From contig JAJTTP010000013.1 of assembly GCA_023313575.1 (NCBI GenBank), positions 558,001 to 622,000 of the forward strand: 64,000 nucleotides of DNA. The letters are read 5' to 3'. Below the pieces are notes generated by a model. That model had not been told where the DNA came from, made no database searches, and saw nothing but the letters and a program-made list of their open reading frames with translations. A program made the position numbers and the translations under genes. Of this stretch, positions 21,995-33,318 are shown one piece after another (within the stretch, counting starts at the first letter, position 1; each line of letters opens with the position of its first letter). This DNA is from Eutypella sp. D-1 (Eukaryota; Ascomycota; Sordariomycetes; Xylariales; Diatrypaceae).

Positions 21995-24146
21995 CTAGTA
22001 CATGTACCTGAAGGTGACAGCCCTATCACCCTTGGCAGACAGTTCACCGGGCGTATATCGGGACTCGGCACCGTCGCGGAGGGCCCTGTCCCTCTTTCTG
22101 TTGATCATGACGTACATGGTCACTTGGATGGCGGCGGCGAGGATGCCGACACTGATGAACCCTAGTTCCAGTGCGTGGCCGAGCACGTAGCGCGGAGAGT
22201 CCTTTTGGCGGTAGAAGTTGGACGCCATTGCGCCACCCAGGTTGCCAATGCCGATCTGAAGGGCCATGCCGGCGCTGCGCTTGTAGCTACCAGCCAGGTT
22301 ATTCGACAGCCATGCAATGATGCCCGGAAACGCCGGGTAGATGGCGCAGGCGCACACGAAGACACCGCCGTAGATGACGCGCGAGTTCGTCGTCGATATG
22401 CACCTTCTCTATGTCAGCGAAATGAATTCCTTTCCCCATTTCCTCGGTGGCGTCTTTGCCGGGGCTACTGTGGGTTAGGCTTACATAGAGAAACCGACAA
22501 TCATCATAAGCAGGAACCCAATGATAAAAGGGCTTCGCTTGCCCGCGCGGTCCGATATGTAGGCGAAGACGACCGCCAATATCGCAGCCGTGATGTAGAT
22601 CGGCACGGTCATGAGCTGCGCCGTGCTCGAAGAGTACCCCAGGTTCCGAATAATCGTCGGTAGGAAAAGGCTGATACCATACAGCGGGCAGACGATCTTG
22701 TTAAGTGCTGATATTAGTCTCAAGGCCCGGAGGAGGGTCGGGACTAAACGGGTCGACTTACTCCCCAATAGACAAAGATGTTAACCCAGATCTGCCAGTC
22801 TTTGAACGCGTCTAGCACGTATTTCCACTGGAATTCCTCGGCCTCGGCGACAAGTGGTCGCCCCGACTCCTTCTCCTTGACTTGACCTTGGTACTTCAGA
22901 CGGTAAACCACGAACGCGCGCTCCTCTTCGGTAAGGAACGTGGCCGTCTCGGGGAAGTCGTGCAGTACGAAGAAAGCCAAGACGGCGACAACAACCTAGC
23001 CGGCCGACTTGTTAGTATCATCATGACATGCTCTCGTTAGATATCTACCTTGGACCCACAGTCACGATCCCTTCGAGTATGAAGATCCACCGCCACCCCT
23101 CCAAGTTTCCGATGCCATCCATCTTGGCGATACCGAAGGCAAGGAGACCGCTAAAGGCGCCCGCTATCGACGCAGCTGAGAAGAACAAGGCCTAGGTTCG
23201 CATTCATTAGCTACTACTACCGGCCAAACAGGAATATGACAACTGGTGTTCATACTTGGCGAAGTTGGATCTCGTGGCGGCAATACCACATAGTGAGATA
23301 GTACTAGGCTAATTAGCATCAAGCACATAGTATTGGCGGGGTTAGAGTCATACTGCTATGCCGGGGAATAGCCCAGCTTCTGTCATGCCCACTGTTCACC
23401 ACTTGTTAGTGACCCGAACCCTGTACCCTATGGGTTTTCAACCGACGTTGTGGGTCCCTGTCCTGCTGGCTGGGTACACGTACTGCTGCCCGTTAGTACT
23501 GCATAGCTACGAGGATAGTACAGTCTTTTCGCACATACCAGAACAGTCTTGCGACAAGTAAGCCATGAAAGTTCTTGACGATGCCCATCAATGTCATGAC
23601 CGTTCCCCACTACAATCAGGACGGTTAGTAGATGATCTCTCTATGAAGACCTTCGGGAGAACCTCACGTACCGCAATCATGATAGCCGGAAGCCACCTCG
23701 ACGGGCGTAGCTTCTTCAGGAGCAGGTTACTCGGCACCTCAAAGGCGGCGTATGTGAAAAAGAAGGCAGTCAAGCACCAGTTATACTCGTCTGCAGACAT
23801 GCCGAGGTCCTCCTGCAGCCCCTCTATCTTCGCATTGCCAATGTTACCCCGGTCCAGGAACGACAGCAGGTAGAGGAGGGCAAGCATTGGAATCAGGCGA
23901 ATATCCATCTAGATCATACAGAGTTAGGACCGTACAGCTTCATGCCCCTTTGGAAGAGGGTCGTGATTGTGGGCAGCCTCAAACCTTGCGCAGAATCTTC
24001 TTGTCGTCGAGGTGGGCGAACGATTCCAAGGTCGTCCCCGGGGCCGTGGCCAGCGCATCGATGTGTTCGACCTCCGCTCGAAGCCCATGTTCGTGGTAGC
24101 CGCGCTCGGTTTTCGCCGTTTCCGGCGCATCGAGGCTGGAAGTCAT
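21995..24146 (-). CDS. MFS transporter, Dal5/allantoate-permease (anion:cation symporter) family, nine exons, one phase conflict
   Basis: Minus-strand exons: 24146-23985, 23908-23672, 23609-23539, 23391-23354, 23303-23256, 23191-23060, 22995-22762, 22696-22485 and 22403-21995. Together they encode about 513 residues with about 12 membrane segments. Family blocks include FLDRGNIGNAKIEGL, EAGLFPGIAYYLTMWY, GWRWIFILEG, FFVLHDFPETA, PLYGISLFLPTIIRNLGY and GIGNLGGAMASNFYR. Relatives import allantoate, nicotinate, pantothenate or similar organic anions through the plasma membrane. All junctions are GT-AG and in phase except exon 3/exon 4: exon 3 ends RLF plus two bases before a perfect GTATGT, while exon 4 needs one base before GMTEAGLFPG. 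The exons therefore sum to a +1 shift. A micro-exon in the 147-bp intron or a base error could explain it; otherwise the gene is broken. Substrate unknown. Confidence 0.75.
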
Positions 24147-25718
24147 GATAGATTTGCACGGATTGGGGGCGAGAAGACGAGCAGCTGTGCAATCAGATTT
24201 CAGATACCAGGGCTTGGAGATCAGGAAGTGAATGGGCAGATCTATTGGAGAAATGCAGGAGACCTGCTGAGAGGATATAAAAGGGTTGCAGTTGGAAGTT
24301 TGGGGGAGAGTAGCTCTAAGCATTCACCGATCCTCTCCGCAGGCGCCCCGAGCCTTAGAATCGGCATTGGCTAGTCACCACGCCATGGCGCTGGCATTGT
24401 GGGGGATGCGGGGAACCCCTGATGGCATCGCGGGGTGTGGGGGTTAGCACCGCACCGGGCTGACTAGGTACGATTTGAACGCCAAGTAAGCCGTGATGAC
24501 GAAAGCGTGATCAAGTTGAATACTTAAAAGGTTAAACTTGCTTGAACTAGTATGGTAATAGATTCTTGATAAGTACCAATCTTCTCTTGTATCATTGATC
24601 CCTTCTTATGTTTTCTATGTAGAGGAGACTCGGGTTGTTTCAGCGTTGGAGTTTGGGGACTAGTCTGGATCGCCACCGCTATTTTCGGGGAACTCGCCTA
24701 TTAAAGGGCATGGTAGGCAGCCACTGCGGGACTATACAGGGGATTATATCCATCCATTTAATCACTGGTCAGACTGGACATGTATGTAATCTATCAAACT
24801 AGTGCGTAGTGGGTGATCCTGCCGGTTGCCCGTTTAATGCAGCTCGGCTTACCACTTTCATATTTCTATCGTCAGATATATCCACCCGAGTAAACTTGGC
24901 CTCTTCCACAATACCGCTAAAGCCCTGTCATCAAGAGCCCTGTTACCATGATCAAGTCCCAGCTTTCATCCTAGTGTTGATAAGCAGCTACCCATAGGCC
25001 GTTCTTATATCATTTTGCTGCAAGTTCTAAATAACACATTCTTTACTTATACAACGCGACGCTGGTCACTGATAGAATGAGTATTGAACTCCGATAGTAG
25101 TCGTACATAACAACATGTACAAGTATTTGGGGTATTAGATCATAAGTATGGCAAAATGGGGCTCTATAAGGTTCCGATATTCAAATAACAATTGCTAGCA
25201 AAGAAGGCAGCTGAGTTGGGGATGTGGCAGATAGGTAAAGGAGACGAGACTACAGCTCAGAAGATGGAAAATATTGAGGTGAAATATCCAAATACTATAC
25301 CACTGGAGGCTTTAAAGCCAAAATTTACACGTACTTATATTCATTAAACGGAAACCATTAGCGAGCAGGTATGCTGTGACTACCATACCGTCCTAACTAA
25401 TAAAGTTCATTCAATATCATCGTCACGAAGGTAGTCGTACAGAAAGTGAATCAATCATCAGCGCCACCTTAACAATACAGCCCAACTCAGTCACGAGGAG
25501 TATAAGACAGTCCAACATGTCCCGCATACAGTTGACAAACACACAAACTCATATAAGTAGTATTTACCAGCCTTCCATATTTTCCCTACTCCCTTTACTT
25601 CTTTTTTTCTTTTTCTCCTCGGAGGAGGCAACAACTCGCTGCAACAACTATACTAACTACAATAACAAGTGGCCATCATACGTATTTGAATCTAACTTCA
25701 CCTGTAATAACGACAACG
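24147..25718. other. Gene-poor spacer
   Basis: AT-rich sequence upstream of the transporter. Only short frames are present; nothing recognisable. Confidence 0.45.
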
Positions 25719-26134
25719 ATGCCATGCGATGCTCCTAAAGATAACAATACTAATAATAACAAGAAGAAACGCAGGTACAGGAACCGGAAAGAGTTAGAAG
25801 AAGGTATGTTGCGTGCATCTTAAACCAATCCGTTATACCAAGGCTCGTTGAAACTCTCCGTTCTAGCGGGTAGGGGTCTCTCTCTTTTAAAGAAGAGCAT
25901 CCTCGAAGGATGGAACATACTACTTACCCCTAATCAGTTTATATCGATATTGAATACTGACGTGTCAATCTAATGAAAGACAGGAAGTTGTGGGAACAGG
26001 AGCAAATAGAAGAGGCGGCAATGCTACTGGAAGCCGAAATGTTCTACGACAAGGACCCTACGTACGGCACAGGGGGGCAATATACTTGGGGAGGGAAGGA
26101 TACATTTGTCCAAGAGAGAAAAAAAGAGTCCTAA
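25719..26134 (+). CDS. Small charged hypothetical protein (two exons)
   Basis: Tentative model: exons 25719-25803 and 25980-26134, 79 residues. Exon 1 gives MPCDAPKDNN then a basic KKKRRYRNRKELEE; donor GTATGT. Using the acceptor AAAG at 25976-25979 continues D-RKLWEQEQIEEAAMLLEAEMF, an amphipathic, Glu-rich helix, and ends QERKKES. The continuous helical pattern across the join supports the model; the competing acceptor four bases later gives an early stop. No family recognised. The branch-like CTAAT lies unusually near the acceptor, so the splice is uncertain. It sits directly upstream of the inverted-repeat element at 26183. Confidence 0.35.
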
Positions 26135-26182
26135 AGCATGGACAAGCTCATCCGGTGCCTGTGAAGGGAATGAGGATGGGGA

Positions 26183-26352
26183 CCTGGTGTCGCAACAAAA
26201 AATGCGTATATTTTGGGCCCAAAAGGGCCCTGCTACGGCTCTGGGGAAGGAAGGAAAAAGAAGAAGAATCTGCCCAACCTAGCCCCGGGTGCTCCTTTTA
26301 TAGGTGGCCAGGGTGGGCCCAAAAGGGCCCACACACTGGTTGCGACACCTGG
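26183..26352. mobile_element. MITE-like element with 14-bp terminal inverted repeats
   Basis: The left end CCTGGTGTCGCAAC (26183-26196) is matched in reverse complement, with one mismatch, by GTTGCGACACCTGG (26339-26352); the inner 11 bases pair perfectly. Just inside, GGGCCCAAAAGGGCCC occurs near both ends (26216-26231 and 26315-26330). Total length is about 170 bp and there is no transposase, which fits a non-autonomous DNA transposon. I could not define a target-site duplication, so exact ends and superfamily are unsure. Confidence 0.55.
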
Positions 26353-27558
26353 GTTCCATTCGTTTCCTGTTAGGGGAGTGTTGAGTGTTGCTGTGTGGCA
26401 ATGCTAGTCTTTTTTGGTTTATTCTTGACAAATTGAGCATTCATCTATCAGGATGTGTTTGGTTCAACTTAGCACTTCTGCTTTAGGATAGTTATTTCCA
26501 GTGATAAGTGCAACGGCAGGGAGGCTCTGATGAAGCTTACCCCTTTAAGCACATACCTCTTCACATATATCCTATAACAGCACTGAAAACCTGCGGCCTG
26601 TGTAATGGCGTGCTTCTCAACTTCCCCGTCGAAGTTCCCACTCTATCTCCAATATTGGGCTTTCCAGCACCGACTTCAGCGGCCCAGTATTGCTTTAAAA
26701 CCGAATTACTATGGCATTTTAGATGTTACCAAATTCTCCTTAGGATTCTCCATGGCCTTCCCGGCGCATGGGTGGGCGTCCTGAAGAAGAAAGGACGTGG
26801 ATATGTACGAAGAGTACTGGTCAATTATATGTTTGCTCCTTTGAGCAGACGAATCACGTTCAGAGATATCCGTTAGATTGCTTTATTAACGTGTGTAAGG
26901 CGATTAGGGGGTATGGCTGCATGTCTTCGGACCGATATGTGGCCAGATTCAGAGAGCGAGATAGCTGGGATGACAGTCTGAGAACGTGGCTGGGCGTGGG
27001 GGACCGGGATAGTCCTTGGGAGGATTAGATAGCTACTATAGCTTGTCTTCGTTGTCCTCATTTACGAGGCCCGGTTGGCTGCGGGTATTTACCATGCTTC
27101 GACGGCATTAACAAAGAGACTAGCATCCTAATCACGTTGTTATTGATACTGTAAGCCTTTGTTCTCTATTAGGCTCTTTGACACCATCATATAACGAGGT
27201 TGTGTAGTGGCAATGAAAGAATCCAAGCATATGCTCCCTGCAACTATCATAACAGGAGTCTTGTAGTCGACATCCACTCCCACGATTGAAAGGAGAACAG
27301 CATCTCTAGATCTATAGGTAGAATGAGGTAGTTACGCACGTATGTGCTTTGAATATTTCGAGCAAAATGATCATTTAGGTGTATATATTCGTGCGCTTTT
27401 CGGCGAGACTATATCCAGATTTTCCTCATCAGACCACCAACAGAAACAGAAGCAACACCAACAACACCAACCACAAACCAGAGTTTCATCTTCTGGTACT
27501 AATAATTCAAACACAGATCACTATATATACTTATATACCTCCAAACTCAACACATCCA
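26353..27558. other. Spacer, possible leader of a small gene
   Basis: No recognisable protein. The 27420-27550 part is rich in CAA/ACC triplets, like a fungal 5' leader, before the Cys-rich frame at 27559. Confidence 0.4.
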
Positions 27559-27672
27559 CCAGTCAAGATAGCCTCCTCCACGTGCGACTGCAAGTGCAAG
27601 TGCAACAAGACGCCCATGGAGGAAAAGAAGTACTGCAAGGACTGCAAGGACCACTACGATTTCGCCTGGTAG
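27559..27672 (+). CDS. Cys/Lys-rich short frame, probable last exon of a small gene
   Basis: The frame reads KIASSTCDCKCKCNKTPM then EEKKYCKDCKDHYDFAW and stops at TAG (27670-27672). Four Cys at C-x-C-x-C-x-C spacing plus a later C-x2-C suggest a metal-binding peptide. G and C dominate third positions here, unlike the AT-rich flanks, which argues for real coding. No good start codon lies in frame close by; a 3' splice site such as CACCAG at about 27563 could join an upstream exon. Start and upstream exon are unresolved, and no family is recognised. Confidence 0.35.
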   Translation, partial: PVKIASSTCDCKCKCNKTPMEEKKYCKDCKDHYDFAW

Positions 27673-29502
27673 TCTTCCTAAAAGATTTAGCGATTTTCTA
27701 ATGTCAGTAGCCTGCTGCAAGTTCGTAGGAGACGCTCCTAGCCAGTAAGGCATCTATCTATATATATCATAACCCCCTAACTCGAACAATACAACTATTT
27801 TAGAAAATTCTGATGTTTATCACCCCTTGGAATCATGAGTATCATGGGCACTTTCTTTGTGTAATTCCAACTAACACACACCAAATCATGCACTGTGGCA
27901 ATGGAACTTTAGGCCCCCATAGACACAGTTATGAGGAGGTAACAAGTGATAAAAGGCTTAACCTCCTTTTATTTCGCCATTACGTGGTATATCAGTGGCT
28001 TGACAGGCTCAGGGGTAGAAAGCTTGTGGCTTACGCCACATATATGTATATATTGTGTAGATCACGGCGCTAAATCAGTGCGTTGGTACTACGCAGGTAC
28101 CTAATCAAGATCAACAAAGGACAGTCCGTAAATGTTTTGAATGTGGATACTTACTCCTACAGGGCTTGTGTGCTGCTTTATTGTGAGTCCTTAGTTCAAT
28201 ATATTCTATACCAGCCCATGAAGTTTCCCTAGAAAAGTCCAGTAATACCTATTGTACGGAGTAGAAGGGTGAACAATGGATGTTTATAAACATTTTGTGC
28301 CATCCATGTGGATGTATCCGTGAATAGTTCCACAATGCCAAGAGCCTCTAACTAAGGCAGGGGTGACTCCACATGTCATCCCCCCTGTGTGTTCGGACCA
28401 TTCACATGACAGCCCTGGAGAGCATGACATGACGACATGGGAGTATGTACATGTAGTTATGAAGTACATTTATGAATTTCTATGCGTGATTTGGGTATTT
28501 ATGTACTTATCTCCATACCTGGGTATGTATCTGCCGGGCTTGTGATTTACTGCAGGTGCAGGTGTGTGTCCATCCTTATCCCATCCATCCCTCCTTGTCC
28601 CTTCCGTGGGTTAGTTAAGTAGTTATCGAGGTTCATCCTGTTCAGTTGGGTATCTTCAGTCAGGTACAAAGCATTGTGTAAAATACTACCTAATGTCACC
28701 TAACTAATAACGTCTATCTAGCCTGACTCTTATTTACTTAATAACTACACTCACTCACACTCACTCACTTACAGTCTGAATCTTTAACATTTCTTTTGTA
28801 GATTTTTCTTTTCTCCAAATTGTCTGAAACAACCCTACAAGTAAAGAAAAAAACGGAAAATTATCTTCAATTGTTTCTCTTTTCTTTTCCCCTTTAGATC
28901 AAATTCCCCTCCACTCCCCTCCCCACCCCCAAGACACCCCAAGACTCTCTTAGATCAGATCAATATCAACTCTGATTGAACAAGAATCCTATTATATCCC
29001 CACCTTGGAGTTTGACACTAAATACGCGATAGGTCGAGAGGCTTTTTCTTTAGCCTTTTCTTCGCGACTCAAATACGTACAAATATATACCCTTGTCTTC
29101 AAAGGTCTTGCCTAATTTCCATTACTCTGTACTCTTCTGGGAGGGTCGCGCCGCGTCGTAAAACCCATCAAAACCCCATCAGAACCCCGTCAAAACCTTC
29201 AAACTTTGACCCCTCCTCGAACCGATACTCTTCGGTCACGACACACACCACATACCCCGATACACCCCGACGGAACCTCGACGGCGCGCATGGAGCGACG
29301 TCTAGCCGTTGCTTATTTCCGCGCCTAATACTTCCAACTTGTACATTCTTGTAACTAGTTATCCTGTATACATTATCCGTTATCCGAATGGTTCAGCCCA
29401 GTCCAGCCCGGCCCAGCCTCCCAGCCTCTCAGCCAGCATGCTGAGTGTTCAAGGTGTCTTACCTTACCCGGCGAAAAGAGGCACCAACACCACAACAGCA
29501 GG
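27673..29502. other. Spacer and long leader of the coiled-coil gene
   Basis: No gene seen in 27.7-28.7 kb. From about 28800 the plus strand becomes T/C-rich and then C/A-rich, as in long fungal 5' leaders. An upstream ATG at 29439 opens a frame to 29641 that overlaps the main start, a possible inhibitory uORF. Confidence 0.45.
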
Positions 29503-31958
29503 ATGGCTGACCTGCATCCACTCCACCCTCCGCCTCCCTCACTTCCTCTTCCTGCGACTACCTATGCCACCTCTTATGCCACGGATGCCGCCACGGATGC
29601 CACCACCTCTTCTATCGATACTGCTATCGATACTACTCTAATCAAACCCCCCACGATGGCGTCCCGCGATGCCGTCACCGATGACTCGGATGTGCCAATG
29701 AGGTGCTGCTGTGGCAGGGTTGACTGCGTCTTCCTGAGACATAATTGCACCCTTCTCGATAGCGTGGAGAAGGAGGTTCACACAGCAGCACGAATGGGTC
29801 AGGTAAGTTGTCTATTAGGACAGATGAGCACTCAAGTTGCCCTTAAATGATTGGGATATGTCTTGTGTCTCTCCTCTGTCTCCCTCCGCGTTATTTCATT
29901 TTCGTATCCCCGCATTCCAGCGCCTATTATCAAGTCTCCATTGCATACCAACACGTCCAATCAGTTAAGCATGGGTGTTTCGGAGATTTTCTAATATTTG
30001 ACTTGTAGGCCCTACTTGCCCGTCATGAAGCATATATGGCAGACGCCGAACGCGATCGAAGGGAACTTACGAGTCGGATCGAGCAGTTGGAGATGGACAA
30101 CAAAGATCTGGAAGCTAGGAACGCAAAAATCATCGAGGAGAATAGGAACTTGCTGGACCAGCTCGAGGCCCTGAACACGACCGTTAACGACTCCGAAGGC
30201 CATATTAAATCCCTTGAGGCTACCCTGCTTTCTTCGCAGCAAATGATTCGAAGATTGGAAGGGGAAACGGCGCGTGCCGAGGCTCTCGAACGACAACTCG
30301 CCATGCTAGAGCAGGAACAAGCCGATTTGCAGAACAACCTGTCTCTGTCCCGCGACGAAGCCCGAACTGCCATGTCCAGGTGGAAGCGCGCCGAACGAGA
30401 AATCAACGACTTGCAGGAACAACTAGAGCGCATCGAGAAAGAGGCTAATGTGGAACGGGAGCATCACGAAGAGATGATGGGCCGCATAGAGAGGCAGCGC
30501 GAGATGGAAAAGGAGTTGAACACTGCAGCCGCACGACTGAAGGGAGCCGCTGCGGCGAAGTCGTTGAACGCCACCAAGAATGGAAGCAACGTTGTCTCTC
30601 ACTTCGTCCGCGACCTCCTCCAAGATAATGCGAATCTCCAGCACGGTATTGCCGAATTGAGAGAGATGCTCTATAACTCCCACGACGAGATCCAGGCCCT
30701 GCGGGATCAGCTGACGTATCACCAGCCCCTTGGGGATGCCGAGACGAGCCTTTCATCATCATTGAGAGCAGAACTCGAGCCGCCGGAGCCCCCAAGGCAG
30801 ACATCACCAAAACTTTCTCAAGAACTGCATATCCACCATCACTATCACGTGCCGAAGCCAGAAGCAAAGAAACCGAGGAGAAAGCGCCTGGGACTCACGA
30901 GCGGCACCTTCGAACCACCTCACGAGTCATCTTCGACCAACCCAGCGCCGCGCTCGCACAGGGACTCGCACTGGTCTATAATGTCGGACCAACCCTCGGA
31001 TTTTGCACCCTCTTCCGTTCCGACCTCTCCTCGATCAAATCATCGGACTTCATCCCTGTTTGATTCAATACAAACATCGTTCCCTGGGTCGCCCACGACC
31101 AGTGTTGATCCGATGTCCCCTAGTTGGCGAAGCATGCACCGGAAACAACCGTCAAACGTATCCTCACGGAGCTTCCAGGCGCCCACGCCTCTCTCACTAA
31201 TGCCCGGAGCTTCGTCTCAGACGCACCCCATCATTGAAGAGACATACGATGCGGACGGTATACCCCGCGTGACGACGACGATGACCGACGGAACCACGGC
31301 AGACGGCGTGTTGTCGTCTGCTCGGGAACTAGAAAAGCCTAGTGATAATATCTCGCTACTCACGGATACCGACGACGGTATGTCGCAGAGACCAAGAATG
31401 CGAAGGACGTCGCAGGAATCCATCATTTCTCTCACGGGCGGGCTCGATATCCACACGTTGAAATCCAGACCGAGCCAAGCCACTCTTCGTCCCTACAGCT
31501 CCACGTCCTCCATCGTCGCCCGCAGCACTGTGACGGCGCGCCCCATGATCTCGCGCGACTCTGCGAAAAGGAGCAGCGCCATGCTGCGAGACAAATACTA
31601 CTATGGCTCATCACCATCGGCAAGCAGTACCCGCTCAACCTCAAATCCGGCGACGCAGTCCGGGTCCTCGAAACTTGGGAAATGGGTGGGTTGGCGGCCT
31701 TGGGGCGGGGGTGGAGGCGGAGGCAGCGGCGGCGGCGGTGGTGGTAGCAGTTCTGCCGCAAGCGAGAGCGGTGGTTCAGCGAAGGCCTCTAAAGACTCTG
31801 GCCAAAAACACACTGGCCGCTCGCCAGGTATCAACCAGGCGGGCGCAATCCCTGGCTTCGCCGAGTACATATCTGCGTCGCAAAGGAGGCTGCCTCCCCC
31901 GAAGATTCTCCCTGACCTCGTGGATGAGGATGCACTCAGGGAGGGCCTCATTGGATAA
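29503..31958 (+). CDS. Conserved filamentous-fungal coiled-coil protein, function unknown
   Basis: Exons 29503-29802 and 30009-31958; the 206-bp intron has GTAAGT and TTGTAG ends and keeps phase 0 (GQ/ALLARHEAYM). Product 749 residues, or 698 if the ATG at 29656 is used. After a low-complexity N terminus comes a Cys block (MRCCCGRVDCVFLRHNC), then about 240 residues of heptad-rich coiled coil (IEQLEMDNKDLEARN to LREMLYNSHDEIQALRDQL). A short HIHHHYHVP motif and a basic KKPRRKR follow, then a disordered Ser/Thr/Pro-rich region with a Gly run (WGGGGGGGSGGGGGG) and a conserved-looking end (AGAIPGFAEYIS...LPDLVDEDALREG). I recall this architecture in ascomycete hypothetical proteins but no established function. 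Likely cytoskeletal or scaffold role is only a guess from the coiled coil. Confidence 0.78.
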
Positions 31959-33318
31959 CAGGCTTTCCCCAGATGCGCCAAGTTATCTCCTGTTGATGGC
32001 CGTCGAAGTCTTGTCGCCATTCTTTTTTCTTTCCTTTACTATTTCTCCTTGTACTATTATTTCCTGGGACACCACACCGGCGCATACATGCATTTACACA
32101 CAAATCCATCTTACGGCGTTTTGGGGGGGGTTCCACGGAACACGGTGGCGCGGGATCAGATCGCATCGGACAAGCATTACACCCCTCGAGAGTTATCATC
32201 GAGCGAGCTTTACTTTACCCTATTTTATTTTTCCTGACTTTCATACTAATGGGCGGAGTTTCGCATTAAACGAATCATGGGTAGATTCCGGTCGGGGTGG
32301 TCTTTGTCTTTTCATTTTTCCTATCATAAGATTGCCGCGAAACATACCATCGAGAGAGTGTGTGTAAGAGTTAGGGGAGAAGAGTTTTAGAGAGAGACAT
32401 ATGATACCCCGCCTATTATAGGCACACAAAGGACCTCGCCAAACTTGGTTGGCCGCTTTAACCGCATACACTAATCCCTTTTTTCCTTTTTCTCTTCCCG
32501 CCTGGCCTAGGTAGCCATTCCACTTACTAGTTAACTGATAATTCCTTTTATCGCGGGCTGACAGTTGTTTTTCTATCTTCCCGTCTATCCCGTGGTCGCT
32601 ACTTGAGTCTTTTCACATCCCATCGACGCCGGCCCTAGGCTCTTATATATAGATATTGTCGGTGCAAGGCAGTGTTGGATAGGAGAATGCTTGGCCTATG
32701 TCTATACTTACGCAAGTTGCCAGAATCCCTAGCCAATAACGGGGAAGGACACACGGTCGTCGACACACCTTGTTTATACACTCCATGAGGGCGACGACCG
32801 TAGTTAGTCAGCCAGCCTACATACACAAGTACATATGCATAAACATGCAGTGCATCGTCGGCCCATAATACAATTTAGTGTCCTATATAATGTTTATTAT
32901 TCGCCGTGGTGAACTAACCACGAGGAAGAGAAGAAGCGAGTTTAAGAGATCGGCCGGGCTGTAGTGAGATGTTCTGCGGCGATGTGCTTCTTCCTACCTA
33001 TATCTGCGATGGGCAGTACATGGTAATCTGAAATTGTAAAGTGATAAATGTCTAGCATAGTATCAAAAGAAAGGCAGGGGAGATGTGCGAATGATCGGGA
33101 AGCGAGCATGGTCGCTTCGAATCTTAAGGCATCAGTCACAGCTATCTCCAACATGTGATGTTTAAGTTGTTACTTGCTTTTTGTTTTTAATTCATAATAG
33201 TGACGGCTGAGCCAACAGTGGACATCTATATATCAAGAGCTTGACCCAACATCAGACACCAGACACCCGGCAGGACAAGGATACAGATCTCAAAGACCTT
33301 CAGGACTCCTGGCGGCGA
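31959..33318. other. Spacer between convergent genes
   Basis: Contains the 3' UTRs of the coiled-coil and transcription-factor genes. A plus-strand frame at 31603-32367 overlaps the coiled-coil gene's end and shows no family resemblance. Nothing else is seen. Confidence 0.45.
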
